Shown here in pieces: positions 43,958 through 54,520 of a DNA stretch of 64,000 nucleotides. Numbering within the stretch: the first letter of the stretch is position 1; each line of letters starts with the position of its first letter. A program made the translations under genes and the position numbers. The stretch comes from Aporophyla lueneburgensis (lineage: Eukaryota > Arthropoda > Insecta > Lepidoptera > Noctuidae), in the NCBI GenBank assembly GCA_932294355.1, contig OW028734.1, forward strand, positions 6,646,501 to 6,710,500, in the 5' to 3' direction. The notes beneath the pieces are model-generated. The model made no database searches and was not told where the DNA came from. It worked only from the letters and a program-made list of their open reading frames with translations.

Positions 43958-45325
43958 TTAATACCGTCAGTCACGAAGTCCTTTTATCCATTCTTTCCCA
44001 TCTTATGGTCTCTCCGGAAGTATTGAAATGGGTTGCCTCTTATCTTCAGGGGCGTCAGCAGGCTGTTCGTGCTGGAGACTCCTCGCCGAGTTTGTGTGAT
44101 CTTGCAGCTGGCGTCCCTCAAGGCGGTATTTTATCTCCTTTTTTGTTTTCTATTTTTATTAATCTCATTACCACTGAACTTCGGAATGCGTATCATCTTT
44201 ATGCAGACGACTTGCAGCTTTACTGCCAGGCAAGTATTGACAACATATCCGATGCGGTTGAGGAGCTAAACCGGGATTTAGAAGTGGTTAAAAGCTGGTC
44301 TGATCGATTTGGGGTGGCGGTTAACCCTGCAAAGTGTCAATCGATCATTGTAGAGAGCCCCTACAGTATTAGGAAGTTGAATGGCTTAACTGTACCACCT
44401 GTAATGTTCGACAACTCCGTAATCCCGTTTAGCTCCGATGTTAAGGATCTTGGCCTGCATGTCGACACTTGTCTTGACTGGCGAAAGCAGGTCACGACTG
44501 TCAGTAGAAAAGTCACGGGAACGTTGCGGTCGCTCTATCGGTTAAAAAACCTTCTTCCATCACACATAAAGGCAACGCTGGTACAGTCCCTAATCTTTCC
44601 CATAATTGACTATGGCGATGTGTGTTACTATGACCTGAATGCAGATCTCCTCAATAAACTTGACCGCCTTCTAAATAACTGCATTCGATTCGTTTTCAAT
44701 CTTCGTAAGTATGATCATGTGTCCGCGCACCGGTTGCTTTTAAAATGGCTACCCATCCGTCAGCGCAGAGAGTTAAGGGCTCTGTCAGTGCTGTTTTCCA
44801 TACTTGACAAACCCACTACTCCTTCTTACCTAACTTCTCAGTTTCAATACTTGTGCTCTGCGCATAGTAAAAATCTCCGTTCCACTAACAACCGTCTTCT
44901 ACGATGTCCTTCTAACCGCTCTGGTTTCATTAAATCTTTTTTCTTTGTCCAGGCGGTCTTTTTATGGAATGCGCTTCCTCTGAATATCAGGATGGCAACC
45001 AGTCGGTTATCGATTAAAGTGAAAGTACGTGAGCATATTCGTAAGAAGTTGGCAGAATTATCACAGCGCTGATTTGCTGGATTTGTTTTCTCTTTTTTAT
45101 TTTCGTTATATATATATGTATGTATGTATATATTTATATATTTGTATGTATGTATATATTTATGTATTTGTATGTATTATTATCCGAAATATCTATCCCT
45201 ATGTTGCACCTGCCATGTTTTGTCTCTGCATCACCCTAAGGGTGACTGGTAGAAAATGCCTCAGGCAGTAAGTCCGCCTTTGTACAGTATTTTTTACTTG
45301 TGCATAAAGTTTTAATAAATAAATA

Positions 45326-45795
45326 AATAACCAGCATTAAGACCAAAAATTTTGTACTTTTATTATCAACTGTAACGGAACATCTTAAATTAACCAACAA
45401 AAAACATTGTTTATTTCAGCAACAACGGTACAATCATATATAAACCATACTTTAGTACAATAATGACCCACATACAAAATGTCCCGTTATAGCTGCAAAA
45501 ATAAAACACTAAAAAAACAAACAGCGGTATTTACCTTCCATAAAAACCGTGACACCGTGAGCTGTTCCGTTTTAGCCGAAATCGGGCAGCACTTTCCTCC
45601 TCAAGCGAGCGGCGACAACTGACGTGAACCGATCTTGCATTAAACTTAAGGGCAGAAAGAGATGGTGCTAAATCCGACACTCGCCGACCTTTTCCCTCAA
45701 TATCGCGTTTTAGCAGCAAGTAGAGCGCGATGCGCCGGTTCTGCTGTATCATTATTCCATAACGATACATATTTTCCTCTTGATTTTTGATAGAT
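45326..45795 (-). other. Possible untranslated first exon of the DUF7869-like gene
   Basis: On the minus strand, about 45770-45536 is an open 79-codon frame (MYRYGIMIQQNRRIALYLLL...) ending at a possible donor (atggaag|gtaaat). Its position upstream of exon 1 of the DUF7869-like gene, beyond the LINE insertion, suggests a 5' exon. The protein is not recognised, and the link is inferred only from order and strand. Confidence 0.25.
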
Positions 45796-45808
45796 ATATA
45801 AAATTTTA

Positions 45809-46070
45809 CTGCCTCGTTGGTCTAGTGGTAGCAAGCGCTACTGCTGAGCATGAGGTCCTGGGTTCGATTCCCAGGTCGGGCAAAGTGTTATTGGGTTTTC
45901 CCATCTGGAATTTCTCAGTAGCAGCCCGGAGTCTGGATTTGTGCCCGGTTGATGTCAATAGGCTCGCCCCCTATTACAATGGGACTTAAACATAACAGGC
46001 GAAATGTGGGTGTACTATATAGGTACACCTCTGCCTAACCCTTCGGGGAAACAAGGCGTGATGTTATGTT
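45809..46070 (+). repeat. Complete tRNA-derived SINE
   Basis: A 262-bp SINE with a perfect 13-bp duplication, atataaaatttta, at 45796-45808 and 46071-46083. The tRNA-like head shows an A box (ttggtctagtggtagcaagc) and a B box (gggttcgattcccaggtc) for RNA polymerase III. The 3' half is cagtagcagcccggagtctg ... ccttcggggaaacaaggcgt. A truncated relative is at 12335-12466. Confidence 0.95.
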
Positions 46071-46083
46071 ATATAAAATTTTA

Positions 46084-46467
46084 TGCAAAAACGTGACATT
46101 TGTACAATTACAGTACATTTTGTGTTCGTGTATTGTGCCATCCAGGGGAATGTTTTTATGGGAAATTACTATTACTATTTTTGTTTAAGCAATGAAAGTC
46201 TTTATTTTTCTATGTCAATCTTAAAATATGGAATTTTTTGGAATAAATCAACGGTATTAAAACAAATTTTGCTTATTTTAGTGACTTTGCGTTAAACTTA
46301 ACAAAATCAACTTCTTAGTTTAACAGTATTTTTAAGAGTATTATTGTATGACCCGATATTATAAAGTCAGTCTTTATAATATCGTCCCTATTTGACTGTG
46401 TCGGTCGTGAGTCTTTTTAATATCGTCCCTATTTGATTGTGTCGGTCGTGGTCGTTGTACAGCTTAA
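46084..46467. other. AT-rich interval with a short tandem duplication
   Basis: tttataatatcgtccctatttgactgtgtcggtcgtg-like text occurs twice in a row (about 46372-46447). Nothing else is recognised. Confidence 0.5.
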
Positions 46468-46638
46468 AGGCTCGTGCAGACTAGCGGGACGCGCTAGTCT
46501 GCAATATTTCTATAAAAACGCGCACGACACTTTACACAGGGGCGACCTGTTGCGCCGCGACGCGGTCATAGAAATTGTGTTACGGATATAAATCGCCGAA
46601 TCGCGCGACCGTCGCGTCGCGCTAGTTTACACGAGCCT
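46468..46638. repeat. Harbinger-type MITE, 171 bp
   Basis: It starts aggctcgtgcagactagcgg and ends with a close complement (…cgctagtttacacgagcct). TAA duplications flank it (46465-46467 and 46639-46641), as expected for PIF/Harbinger insertions. No ORF. Confidence 0.85.
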
Positions 46639-47185
46639 TAATTATGCTGTTCCGTACGATGCTCTGTTGCCAGACGCTCGTGGGAGGCAAACAGAGTGTC
46701 GTGTGTTTGGGTGCGTTTGTCGCTGCTTGTATACACGGGCGTGGTCAATTCACAAGTTCTAATTTAATTTTATAATCATTGATACAAGTAAAAAGTAGGT
46801 ATTTTATTAATGTATGTAAGTACTTACTGTACTTAAAAAATCCATATATTTAAATAACAAAATCATTTTTTCAATGACGTAATCTCCCGAAACGCGTTAT
46901 CACTTTATCTTCTTCAATGGGTACGTTTTTATGGACGTGGAGAAGTGCCAGTCCGGTTAGACGTTATTCAATCAAGGCCTACGCAGACCAGGACGGCATG
47001 GCAAGGGATTTTGCCGTGAGTCAGCGCACACTGGCCGCGTAGATATCGCGGCATTCCAGCACTTTGCCACGGCATGCCACGGCGTGCCGCGGCACGACAA
47101 AGTACGCCTCAGCGACTCCTGCTGCCTGATACACTTTTAGTCTTCAGTTGCGTTTGATCGAGTGTTGGTGTGCCTCAGTTTCAAA
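46639..47185. other. Spacer and probable 5' end of a Harbinger element
   Basis: ggcctacgcagaccaggacg at about 46977 resembles a Harbinger terminal repeat. It is followed by repeated gccacggcatgccacggcgt text, then the transposase start at 47186. The matching right end was not found. Confidence 0.4.
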
Positions 47186-47490
47186 ATGGTAGATTTGGAT
47201 TTGGTGTTGATATCGATTATTGCAGATGAAGAAAAAGGTGCACAGGCTACAGGCTAATAATAGGGATAGAAGAAGATTTTGGTTTGATAATTTATGGAAT
47301 AAAGGGAATCAAAGGGTGAATTCAATAATTTATTTAATGACTTAAAATACGACGTGCAAAAATTGTATAACTATCATAGAATGGATTATGAGAAATTTCA
47401 AGCTCTGTTGAATATATCTCGACCATATATCGAAAAACAGAGGACCAGTTTTCGCAACCCCATCAAAGATTATCCTTGTGTTTGAGGTGG
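47186..47490 (+). pseudogene. PIF/Harbinger transposase exon 1, decayed
   Basis: It starts MVDLDLVLISIIADEEKGAQ and then breaks frame. In other frames it continues RRRFWFDNLW, NNLFNDLKYDVQKLYNYHRM DYEKFQALLNI and KQRTSFRNPI, the N-terminal helical region of Harbinger transposases ('FRMS...F..LL..I...I.K..T.FR..I'). A GTGGGT donor-like site follows at about 47487. Downstream transposase exons are absent from this locus, so the catalytic DDE domain has been deleted. Confidence 0.7.
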
Positions 47491-48122
47491 GTAGTTAAAT
47501 GATTGTATAAGTTTTATTTTTCTTCTTTTATTAAATTAAAAAACTAATATTTTTTGCCAAGTACAATCATGTATTGTAGACACATAGTAACGATTTTCAA
47601 GTTTTTGCACTGATAAATCTTCTTACTGATAATCCCTGGATCTTTATTTGTTTTTACTTAATTTAGAGTACCTACTAGTTTAGATTAGTTTCGTATTCAA
47701 AAACTGCAGTTTTGTAGCCAGACCCTGAAGCAGCTTCATAGCCAGGGCCAGAGGCGGTACCATAACCAGACCGTGAAGCAGCTTCATAACCAGAGACTGA
47801 CGCGGTTCCATAGCCAGACCCTGAAGCAGCTTCATCGCCCAAGCCTGCCGCGGTTCCACAGCCAGATCTTGAAGTAGAAGCGGTACGGCATGGTCGTTGA
47901 TGTTGCAAATTGCTAGAGACATCTTCAGATGTTGGAGCTGGAGTTCCCTCTATGTAGTTTAATTCGGCGTCAGTTACCATATTAAATATTTGTCTCTTTA
48001 TTTGGACCTGCACTCTTTCTGGTAGTTTTTTTATTGTGCCAGCCATTGTTTGAAAGAACGAATCAGTGGGGTCCACCTCCTTTTTCGATTAAATTTATTT
48101 ATTTAGCTCAGCGCGCTATGGA

Positions 48123-50099
48123 TAACGTGACCATTTATTTTTTGACTTAAAACGGGACATTGGTTTATTAATACGGGACATTGGTTTAGGTTAATTAATA
48201 GGTAGTCAATGAAAAAAAACATTATTTTAAAGTTATTTATTCGTCAAAAACTTCTGCATCTTTATTACAGTCAATATATTCTTTTTCAATTAATACATCC
48301 AGAGATTTTTGAACGTCTTCCCATGCGGGGACCTTTTTTAAATCTGCCCAATAAAATATCTCCATTTCTTTGGTAAGAAAACAAGTCCACTGCTCCAGAT
48401 ATTCACGGCTTGTTCCATAAAATTCTGTAGCCGTTCTTTTCACAAACTCTTCATCTACCTCAGTAACATTATCTTTTGATTTCACTATTAATTGACGGAC
48501 CATAAATGGAAGAAACTGATTGGTCTGTTTCTGAGTCAAATTGTCTTTTAATTGATTAATTTCTTTTGCAGCTTCAATTGCTGATACCGTCTGACCTTCC
48601 AGTTTTAATACAGCTTGATGAAAACTTGCCGACTGACCGTATAAAAAATAAAGCCACAATTCGGATGTGGGATCTTCAAAAAAATTTTTTAGTAACAGGG
48701 GACATTTTTCAATGCTCAAAAAGTAGTTTTTTAATGGCTGATACATTTTTAAAACCCTTTCCAAGGCAGGCATAAGAGCAAGCCATCTGGTTTTGCTATA
48801 GCCGAGCATTTGTTGATATTCCGTTTCAGTTTCGGCGCAAAACTCCTTTAGAGCTTCAACTCGAATCGTGTAAATATAAAAAAATGAATATATCTTCACA
48901 ATGATGCTTTCGTAATCTAAGGGTAACCTGTCTGCAGCTGATTTTATTGCATTGTGAATTACATGGGCTCCACATCCAATACCTATCAATGGTTTTTTCA
49001 GAGATGATTGTAATTTCGTTAACACATTGTTAGTTCCTCGCCTAGCCGCGCCTCCGAAATTAACGTTGGCATTGTCTCCGCAAAATGCCACGACTTTTGC
49101 TGTCAAATTATTATCTGTCAACACTTGGTTTAAATAATTGACAATGATGTCAGAAGTCTCACCTGGTTGGTCTTGGAGATCTAAAATTTTTACTTGCACA
49201 CCTACGTAAGGTTGAAAAAAGCGTACTAGAATAGGGTATATTTTTTTGTTACCGTGGTTTGAAGCATCGTTTAGTATTGTAATACAATTGGACTTATCAA
49301 GATCGTCTTTTAATTCTTTCATCGCTGTAGGTGTCAAAACATTCACTACAATAGCTTCTGATTTCGTACGCGCGCATGTAAATTTGGGTTCAAAACATGA
49401 TTGAATTAATTTCGACGCACAATCATTAGAACGAAAACTGTGATTTTCTTGTATCGTATGATAAGCCCAGACACCTTCTGCCGCGGCGATATCCAGATCC
49501 TTTAAAGTTGGTGTATCCGATTTCTTGAAAAAGGTTAACATCGAAGAACTCGAAGCAGCGGCGCGATCGGCATTTTTATGTTTTTCAGACTTCAAATGCT
49601 GTTCAATATCACTGGCACCACTGTGGGAAACGCTAAATTCTGTACGACACTTTTCACATCTGACATCTGAGGGAGTATTTGTTTGCTTGATAAACGGATA
49701 TTTTGCTTGTAAGTTAACATTGAACGTACACTTGCGTTTCGGCATTTTAACTTATGGTTTCAAAACAAAAGAAGTTCAAGTTATTTACAGGGTACACGAG
49801 CATCAAACAACAACAAAACAAATATCGAGAAGTGGACGAACGAAAAATCTCTCAAACGATTAGTAAACAAAGCGCGAGCGATGACGTCTTCGCCGCTCTC
49901 GGCTATCATCGCGTCGACCGACGACGCGGTCTCGCTCTTCTCGCACACCGCTCGCGTCCAGCCAGCTCAACTACTCAAGTTTTCGCGCGGTTTCAGAAAA
50001 CGGGACAATTTGGCGTCCCAGAGATCATTTCGGGGACACCGGGACACGTAACTATAAAAAGGGACAGTCCCGTTCAAAACGGGACGTCTGGTCACGTTA
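48123..50099 (-). mobile_element. hAT element (KIAA1586-like family), 1977 bp
   Basis: A perfect 8-bp duplication, gctatgga, lies at 48115-48122 and 50100-50107. The ends are taacgtgacca on the left and its complement tggtcacgtta on the right, with tccc/ggga-rich repeats (acgggacattgg, cgggacagtcccg) inside both ends. One ORF fills most of the element. Confidence 0.95.
48237..49745 (-). CDS. hAT transposase-like protein with BED-type finger
   Basis: A 502-residue open frame starting MPKRKCTFNVNLQAKYPFIK. The N terminus has a zinc-finger-like pattern CEKCRTEFSVSHSGASDIEQ H...H, as in proteins of the KIAA1586/ZBED-like hAT group. The central part contains AFCGDNANVNFGG with an acidic residue, then IGCGAHVIHNAIK, and KTRWLALMPALERVL, features of the hAT catalytic core. 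A classic C-terminal dimerisation motif ('ERIFS') is not visible before the stop at 48237. The protein may therefore be shortened relative to full hAT transposases (usually 600 or more residues), and activity is uncertain. It lies inside its TIRs with no breaks. Confidence 0.8.
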   Translation of the reverse strand: MPKRKCTFNVNLQAKYPFIKQTNTPSDVRCEKCRTEFSVSHSGASDIEQHLKSEKHKNADRAAASSSSMLTFFKKSDTPTLKDLDIAAAEGVWAYHTIQENHSFRSNDCASKLIQSCFEPKFTCARTKSEAIVVNVLTPTAMKELKDDLDKSNCITILNDASNHGNKKIYPILVRFFQPYVGVQVKILDLQDQPGETSDIIVNYLNQVLTDNNLTAKVVAFCGDNANVNFGGAARRGTNNVLTKLQSSLKKPLIGIGCGAHVIHNAIKSAADRLPLDYESIIVKIYSFFYIYTIRVEALKEFCAETETEYQQMLGYSKTRWLALMPALERVLKMYQPLKNYFLSIEKCPLLLKNFFEDPTSELWLYFLYGQSASFHQAVLKLEGQTVSAIEAAKEINQLKDNLTQKQTNQFLPFMVRQLIVKSKDNVTEVDEEFVKRTATEFYGTSREYLEQWTCFLTKEMEIFYWADLKKVPAWEDVQKSLDVLIEKEYIDCNKDAEVFDE

Positions 50100-50770
50100 G
50101 CTATGGAGCGGGCTATGCTCGGAGTCTCTTTGAAGGGTAAAATCAGAAACGAAGTTATCCGGAAAAGAACTGGAGTTACCGACATAGCTCGCAGAGTAAG
50201 CAAGCTGAAGTGGCAGTGGGCTGGCCATATCTGTCGAAGAACCTATGGCCGGTGGAGCAGACGAGTCCTCGAGTGGAGACCGCGTATCGGCAAGCGTAGT
50301 GTGGGACGCCCCCCAGCTAGATGGACCGGCAAGCTTAGGAAAGTGGCTGGGGTAGACTGGATGCGGAAGGCGGAGGACAGGGTGTTGTGGCACAACATGG
50401 GAGAGGCCTATGTCCAGCAGTGGACTGCGATAGGCTGAGTTGAGGTATTTATTTAGTGTTTCAGCAGTTCTTGTAGGTTCTGGTATTATTAAGGAATGGT
50501 GTGAATCATTGGTCATTCGCGAAACTGAAAGTTCATCATTATCATCGACAGCGGGTTCTGCGAAAGAAGTCTGCGTATCCTCTGAAGAGGAGTCCAAATT
50601 CGAGGTTTGTTTTCTGTGCTGAATGATTTTTTTCAAAAAAGCCAGCTCTTTTTCAAACTTGATAGGGCGTCACTTTGTGTACAGGTCACCACTCTTTGTT
50701 TTTCTGTTATTCAGTGCTTTCCTAAAATTATTACGTATATTACCCCATATTTTTTACTGGCATTCTTCAC

Positions 50771-50935
50771 CTAAAACAAAACATAAGCAGGTAAAATGGT
50801 ATAGAACTAGAATAAGTAGGTAATGGGAAAAGGCCTTAGATAGTGACTAGGTTAGCACCAGCTATGTTTATGGGATTATATTGAGCTAATCTTTTTCTAA
50901 GTAAAAAATACCACTGGCATTACGGTGAAGGAAAA
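50771..50935. other. Short spacer with LINE-like scrap
   Basis: Contains taccactggcattacggtga, a phrase common in lepidopteran repeats; otherwise unassigned. Confidence 0.3.
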
Positions 50936-51127
50936 AACTTTTTAACAAAAAAATAAACCGCCGAAAAAACTGAAAAGCAAAAAATAATAAACCTTAAAAT
51001 TATGAGTCGGCGCTTTGAGTGATCTTCATTCTTGTTCATTGATTTTTCAGCGCCGACTCATAATTTTAAGGTTTATTATTTTTTGCTTTTCAGTTTTTTC
51101 GGCGGTTTAATTTTTTGTTAAAAAGTT
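50936..51127. repeat. Fold-back repeat with 79-bp near-perfect arms
   Basis: Arms 50936-51014 and 51049-51127 (aactttttaacaaaaaaata... / ...tgttaaaaagtt) are complementary with about one mismatch around a 34-base loop. The near-perfect match suggests a recent origin. Confidence 0.92.
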
Positions 51128-51433
51128 TTTATTTTATAATTTTTTGTGGCTTTAATGCAAATAAAAAAAAAATGTTTATTTCAATTACAATAGGCATTTT
51201 GAAACATATTATTGGAGATCACCTTTTAAGCAAGGAATTGCTTGTATTAGGAAATTCCGCACTTCCACTTGTCATTTTTATGCAATTGAAAATGTAGATA
51301 ATGTAAACATACAAGATTAGAAAATAAAGAACAAACTAATAATAACTTACAAATAAAATAATATTATAACTTAAAATATTATTCAAACAGCTCTGCAAAT
51401 AAATGAACGTTAAGCGGAAAAAGGCCGCATCGC

Positions 51434-51467
<34 letters not shown>

Positions 51468-51789
51468 CATGTGAGAGTGTGGTTTGAGTGTGAACTAGTG
51501 AGGTTGTGTGGTGTGTGAGATATAATGAGTTTTTTATGATTGATGCTTATTTCACGTATTTAATTAATATCCTGACTATTTATTTAATAATTTGTTTGTT
51601 TATCAGTTAACCAGTCAGTCACACTTTCACGCCTAGACGAAGCGTAGGTCCAAGAATAGGTTGTCTTGGGGTCGAAAGAAGCCAAGCAGGCCTTCAATCA
51701 CTAATCGTGCGCACAACAACCTAATATAACTAATTTGGTTATTACAAACTAGAAATAATAGACTCAAGATCGTCGTAGGTTTTAGTTTT
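51128..51789. other. AT-rich interval with (GT)n microsatellite
   Basis: A (GT)n run of about 15 units lies at 51436-51466, followed by GT-rich degenerate sequence to about 51525. From about 51620 it is probably the 3' UTR of the minus-strand LINE. Confidence 0.6.
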
Positions 51790-53030
51790 AAGCCAATCGG
51801 TTAAAACTGTTTACAGTCCCTAAGCTTCATGGAATGTATACGTAATTCTTTATTTAGCATGTTGTATAGAGAAGATGATTGCCTTGCATATTGCCTTTTA
51901 GCGAAAGCAGATCTAACCTTGACAGTTGGAGCGACTAAGTAGTTCCTTCTGTTTTTCGGCTTAGAGGGGTCATACGGGAGGGATGTATGTTTTTTTAGTG
52001 TAAGTTGAAGCAAATAAAGCTTTCTAACAGACAAAAGGTCGGATAGTAGGTATAGGTGGGGTATCTATAGGGTTTAAAGAACTTGACCTTAAGTAAGGTT
52101 CTCTTCGCCCTCTCAAGTTCCAAAAAATTCTGTTTTGTAGTCCCTCCCCAGCAAGACAGACAGTACAGGAGGATAGATTGGGCCAGTGATATGTAAACTT
52201 GTTTCAGAAGTTGCTTTGAAGCCACGTGTCGCAGTGTTTTAAAAGTCCATATGAGCCTCCTAACCCTCTTCATAATAAGTTCTGTGTGCATGTGCCAGGA
52301 CAGGCGCAGCCGAGGGTCGTGGGGTTAGGACAGTTATGGATTTTTACTTGGAAATCTTGAGACGGTTGCGAGTTATTTATACTTAGTAAAACAGATGTAG
52401 TTGGATTTGGAGGCATTCAGTGTTAGGAGACTATGGTTTAGCCAGGCTGCTATCTTCGCAAGACCACGCTCAGCCAACCCGAAAACATTATCCCAAGTCT
52501 TAGCAGTGAAGACAATGGCAGTATCGTCGGCGTATGAGAAAATGAGCCCGCCATCAATTTTCATGTTACAGAGGTTATTAATGTAGATAAGGAACAAGGT
52601 TGGTCCAAGGACACTGCCCTGGGGGACTCCGAAAGTGTCGGTTAACTCGGAACTGGTGTACATCGCAATTTTAACCGTTTGTTTGCGATTATTGAGATAG
52701 GATTTAAAAAGTTCAAGAGCGGGTCCCCTTACGCCGATGCGTTCAAGCCTCTGTAAAGGTAGGGGGATTGACACTGTGTCAAAAGCCTTTTTGAGGTCAA
52801 GAAAAACAGCTAGACACTTGGCTCCACCATCTGCTACGTCCACCAGAGCAGTAGTTAGTGACATGACTGCATCCTCAGTAGACTTTCCCTGTCTAAACCC
52901 AAACTGAGAAGGCGACAGTATTTTATATATACAAAGGAATTTAATTAGGCGTGAGTTAATAAGTTTCTCAAGGATTTTTGAGATGGACGGTAGGACCGAA
53001 ATTGGTCTATAGTTAGACGGGTCAGACTAT
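51790..53030 (-). pseudogene. Non-LTR reverse transcriptase remnant (CR1/Jockey-like group)
   Basis: Minus-strand text from about 53030: SNYRPISVLPSISKILEKLI, SPSQFGFRQGKSTEDAV (upstream of the open frame), then VFLDLKKAFDTVSIPLPLQR, FGVPQGSVLGPTLFLIYINN and FSYADDTAIVFTA with both catalytic Asp. The thumb and C-terminal parts continue in other frames (52291-51995 and 52034-51801). Two frameshifts separate the three pieces. The 5' end is cut at about 53027, where unrelated sequence begins. The exact clade is not certain. Confidence 0.8.
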
Positions 53031-53377
53031 GTACGTTTCCACCGCGCGGCCATCTCTTAAAATTTGATGAAATTTTGCCAGGAATTAGTTGTAATTTGTT
53101 ACAATATACACCTCTTTTCCTGAATTTGTTACAAAAAAAACTAAGGCGCTACGACCAAAAACAGTTGGCCGCTAGAACCGCCACTTGCCGTAGTGATCGT
53201 CCGTGATTACACAGAAACTAAATAATGCAGATAGGCGAATGATACATCAAAAGAAAGGTCTTAATTTGTTACAAAAATAAAAATCATCAAAACTTAAATA
53301 TACAAAAAGTTATGCTATATTTAGTTTTCAGGTTAAGTGTGGGTACGTATCTCACCATAAAATCAAATTAATAGAGG
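53031..53377. other. Spacer with repeated aatttgttaca motif
   Basis: taatttgttacaa-like words occur at about 53090, 53122 and 53262, and again at 53404 in the next repeat. They may be internal repeats of an unknown element. No ORF. Confidence 0.4.
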
Positions 53378-53600
53378 CTAATGTGTATGGACAATTAGTT
53401 GCTAATTTGTTACAGCAAATAAACAAGAAAAATACTATAAAACAGGTTCAATATTTTTTTTACAGACGATTTTAGTTGACCGCGCGGACGGCAATATGCC
53501 TAAAATACAATGGCGTTTATTTCGTTATTAATAGTAGGTTCAAGCGTAGTTCTAGTACTAATCGACAGCTATGGTAGCCTAGTTTGGATAAATGTGGCGA
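53378..53600. repeat. Direct repeat, left copy
   Basis: About 220 bases (ggctaatgtgtatggacaat ... ttggataaatgtggcg) recur at 60918-61133 in the same orientation with scattered differences. This marks two copies of an unclassified repeat on either side of the piggyBac/gypsy block. Confidence 0.8.
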
Positions 53601-54151
53601 ATATAACTACAGGCTTTATATTTTAGGAGATATTCACTAAAATATAGTAGTATGAAACTGTATTAGAGTAGAGTGACCATAAATTTTCATAATAAAGTGA
53701 GACTGAATCGTCATTATTGGAATGTTCGGTAGTCTTATCTTAATTTTTTAGGGTGAAACTCTTTAAGACATCCTATAGCATACTTTATAAAAGTCAAATT
53801 CACAAATCGATAAAAATAGCTTTATTCAAAATCAGCATACAGGCAAAAATCAAGTATTTAATATCAGTCAACATTTTTTTTTTTTTATATATAAACTACC
53901 ATAACATTTATAAATTAACTGAAACTAATGTAAGACACAGAATGTAGACACATTTTCTTACAGGTACTTATTTCAATTTTGGAATATTTTAAAAAATATA
54001 GTGATTTTATTTTAAAAATGACAATATAGTGATCTATTTTTGTGCCTGGTATATTCTATAGCACTAACTAAGAAAAAATCTTTAATGTTAATACTAATCG
54101 GTACTTCAGTAAGTGAAACTGAGAGCGCTACATTGCAATTGCAGTCTTTAT
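53601..54151. other. AT-rich interval, nothing recognised
   Basis: Low-complexity T-run at about 53873-53887; no gene or repeat pair. It ends at the TTAA target of the piggyBac derivative. Confidence 0.4.
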
Positions 54152-54277
54152 TTAACCCGGCGTCATGGGGGTGGAAAATTGTTACACGGACGTGGGGGCT
54201 GGGTCATCATTACCCGGATAAAGAATGTGAATATTTGTGTATGTATTTGAGAAAATTAATGTTTTTTTTGTTGCCTG

Positions 54278-54507
54278 TGTTGAGTCTTTCCCTACTTGTG
54301 TCCACTGATTGTGTTAGGAGGTTATAAATATAATTAATACGACTTATGTGAACCGGATTTATTAGCGCGGAATATAGAACTCGGTATACAAGGTGTTTCT
54401 TACACGGTAGGGAAATGACTGGGGAGCGTGCAGCGTCGCCTCGTCGTCGTGGCCTGTATAATGCAACCTCGCATATTATTGCGTCATGCTATGCACGTGT
54501 CCCAACA
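54278..54507 (-). repeat. 3' LTR of the gypsy element
   Basis: 230 bp, bounded TG...CA; on the plus strand it starts tgttgagtctttccctactt and ends gtcccaaca. Differs from the other LTR at about three positions. Confidence 0.95.
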
Positions 54508-54520
54508 GTCATCCCCCTCT
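54508..54520 (-). promoter_or_regulatory. Polypurine tract
   Basis: On the minus strand, aagagggggatga lies directly upstream of the 3' LTR; it would prime plus-strand DNA synthesis. Confidence 0.75.

Larger units (their letters stand above)
41457..45072 (+). pseudogene. LINE reverse transcriptase split by a piggyBac insertion
   Basis: Frames 41457-41836 and 43962-45072 are one reverse transcriptase. The first ends VLVLVDFYNAF and the second resumes TVSHEVLLSILSHL; removing the insert and one TTAA restores the codon phase exactly. Motifs: FRPISILPFLSKVLE, FRPGHSTTSALLK, VPQGGILSPFLFSIFIN, HLYADDLQLY with both catalytic Asp, and a C-terminal block (NNCIRFVFNLRKYDHVSAHR .. WLPIRQRRELRALSVLF) typical of CR1/Jockey-group LINEs. 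The endonuclease and ORF1 are missing through 5' truncation. No other stop was seen, so both insertions are relatively young. Confidence 0.88.
41447..45325 (+). mobile_element. CR1/Jockey-group LINE, 5'-truncated, interrupted by piggyBac
   Basis: It begins inside the reverse transcriptase and ends with a TA-rich 3' UTR containing TATG/TATA microsatellite (45105-45180) and a (TAAA)n tail at about 45308-45325. ataacc near both edges may be a short target duplication. It is inserted in the 5' intron region of the DUF7869-like gene, on the opposite strand. It is interrupted at 41837-43957. Confidence 0.85.
48107..50445 (+). mobile_element. RTE LINE tail interrupted by hAT
   Basis: An 11-bp duplication, tatttatttag, lies at 48096-48106 and 50446-50456. 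The first 16 bases (ctcagcgcgctatgga) and the part from 50100 onward are continuous in the related copy at 27.3 kb, so the hAT at 48123-50099 landed inside. The tail ends aggcctatgtccagcagtgg actgcgatagg. Confidence 0.92.
47675..50770 (-). pseudogene. Harbinger accessory MADF/BESS gene, split by RTE
   Basis: The second protein of animal Harbinger elements: MADF binds DNA and helps bring the transposase to the ends; BESS mediates protein contacts. On the minus strand, after an acceptor-like tatgttttgttttag ending at 50771, the exon gives the second half of a MADF domain (NIRNNFRKALNNRKTKSG.. IKFEKELAFLKKII), then an acidic linker (SNLDSSSEDTQTS) to 50457. The RTE insertion interrupts here. After it comes the BESS motif DPTDSFFQTMAGTIKKLPER VQVQIK, then a Gly/Ser/Tyr-rich repeat (about GSGYGTAS / YEAAS, seven units), ending at 47675. 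Stops occur in the MADF part. Confidence 0.75.

Noticed and set aside
45029..45271. Tyr/Ile-rich ORF
   Set aside because: Formed by the TATA/TATG microsatellite in the LINE 3' UTR.
45809..45900. True tRNA gene
   Set aside because: A and B boxes are present, but the rest does not fold as a complete tRNA and is followed by a SINE body with a 13-bp duplication. The same holds for the SINE head near 39851.
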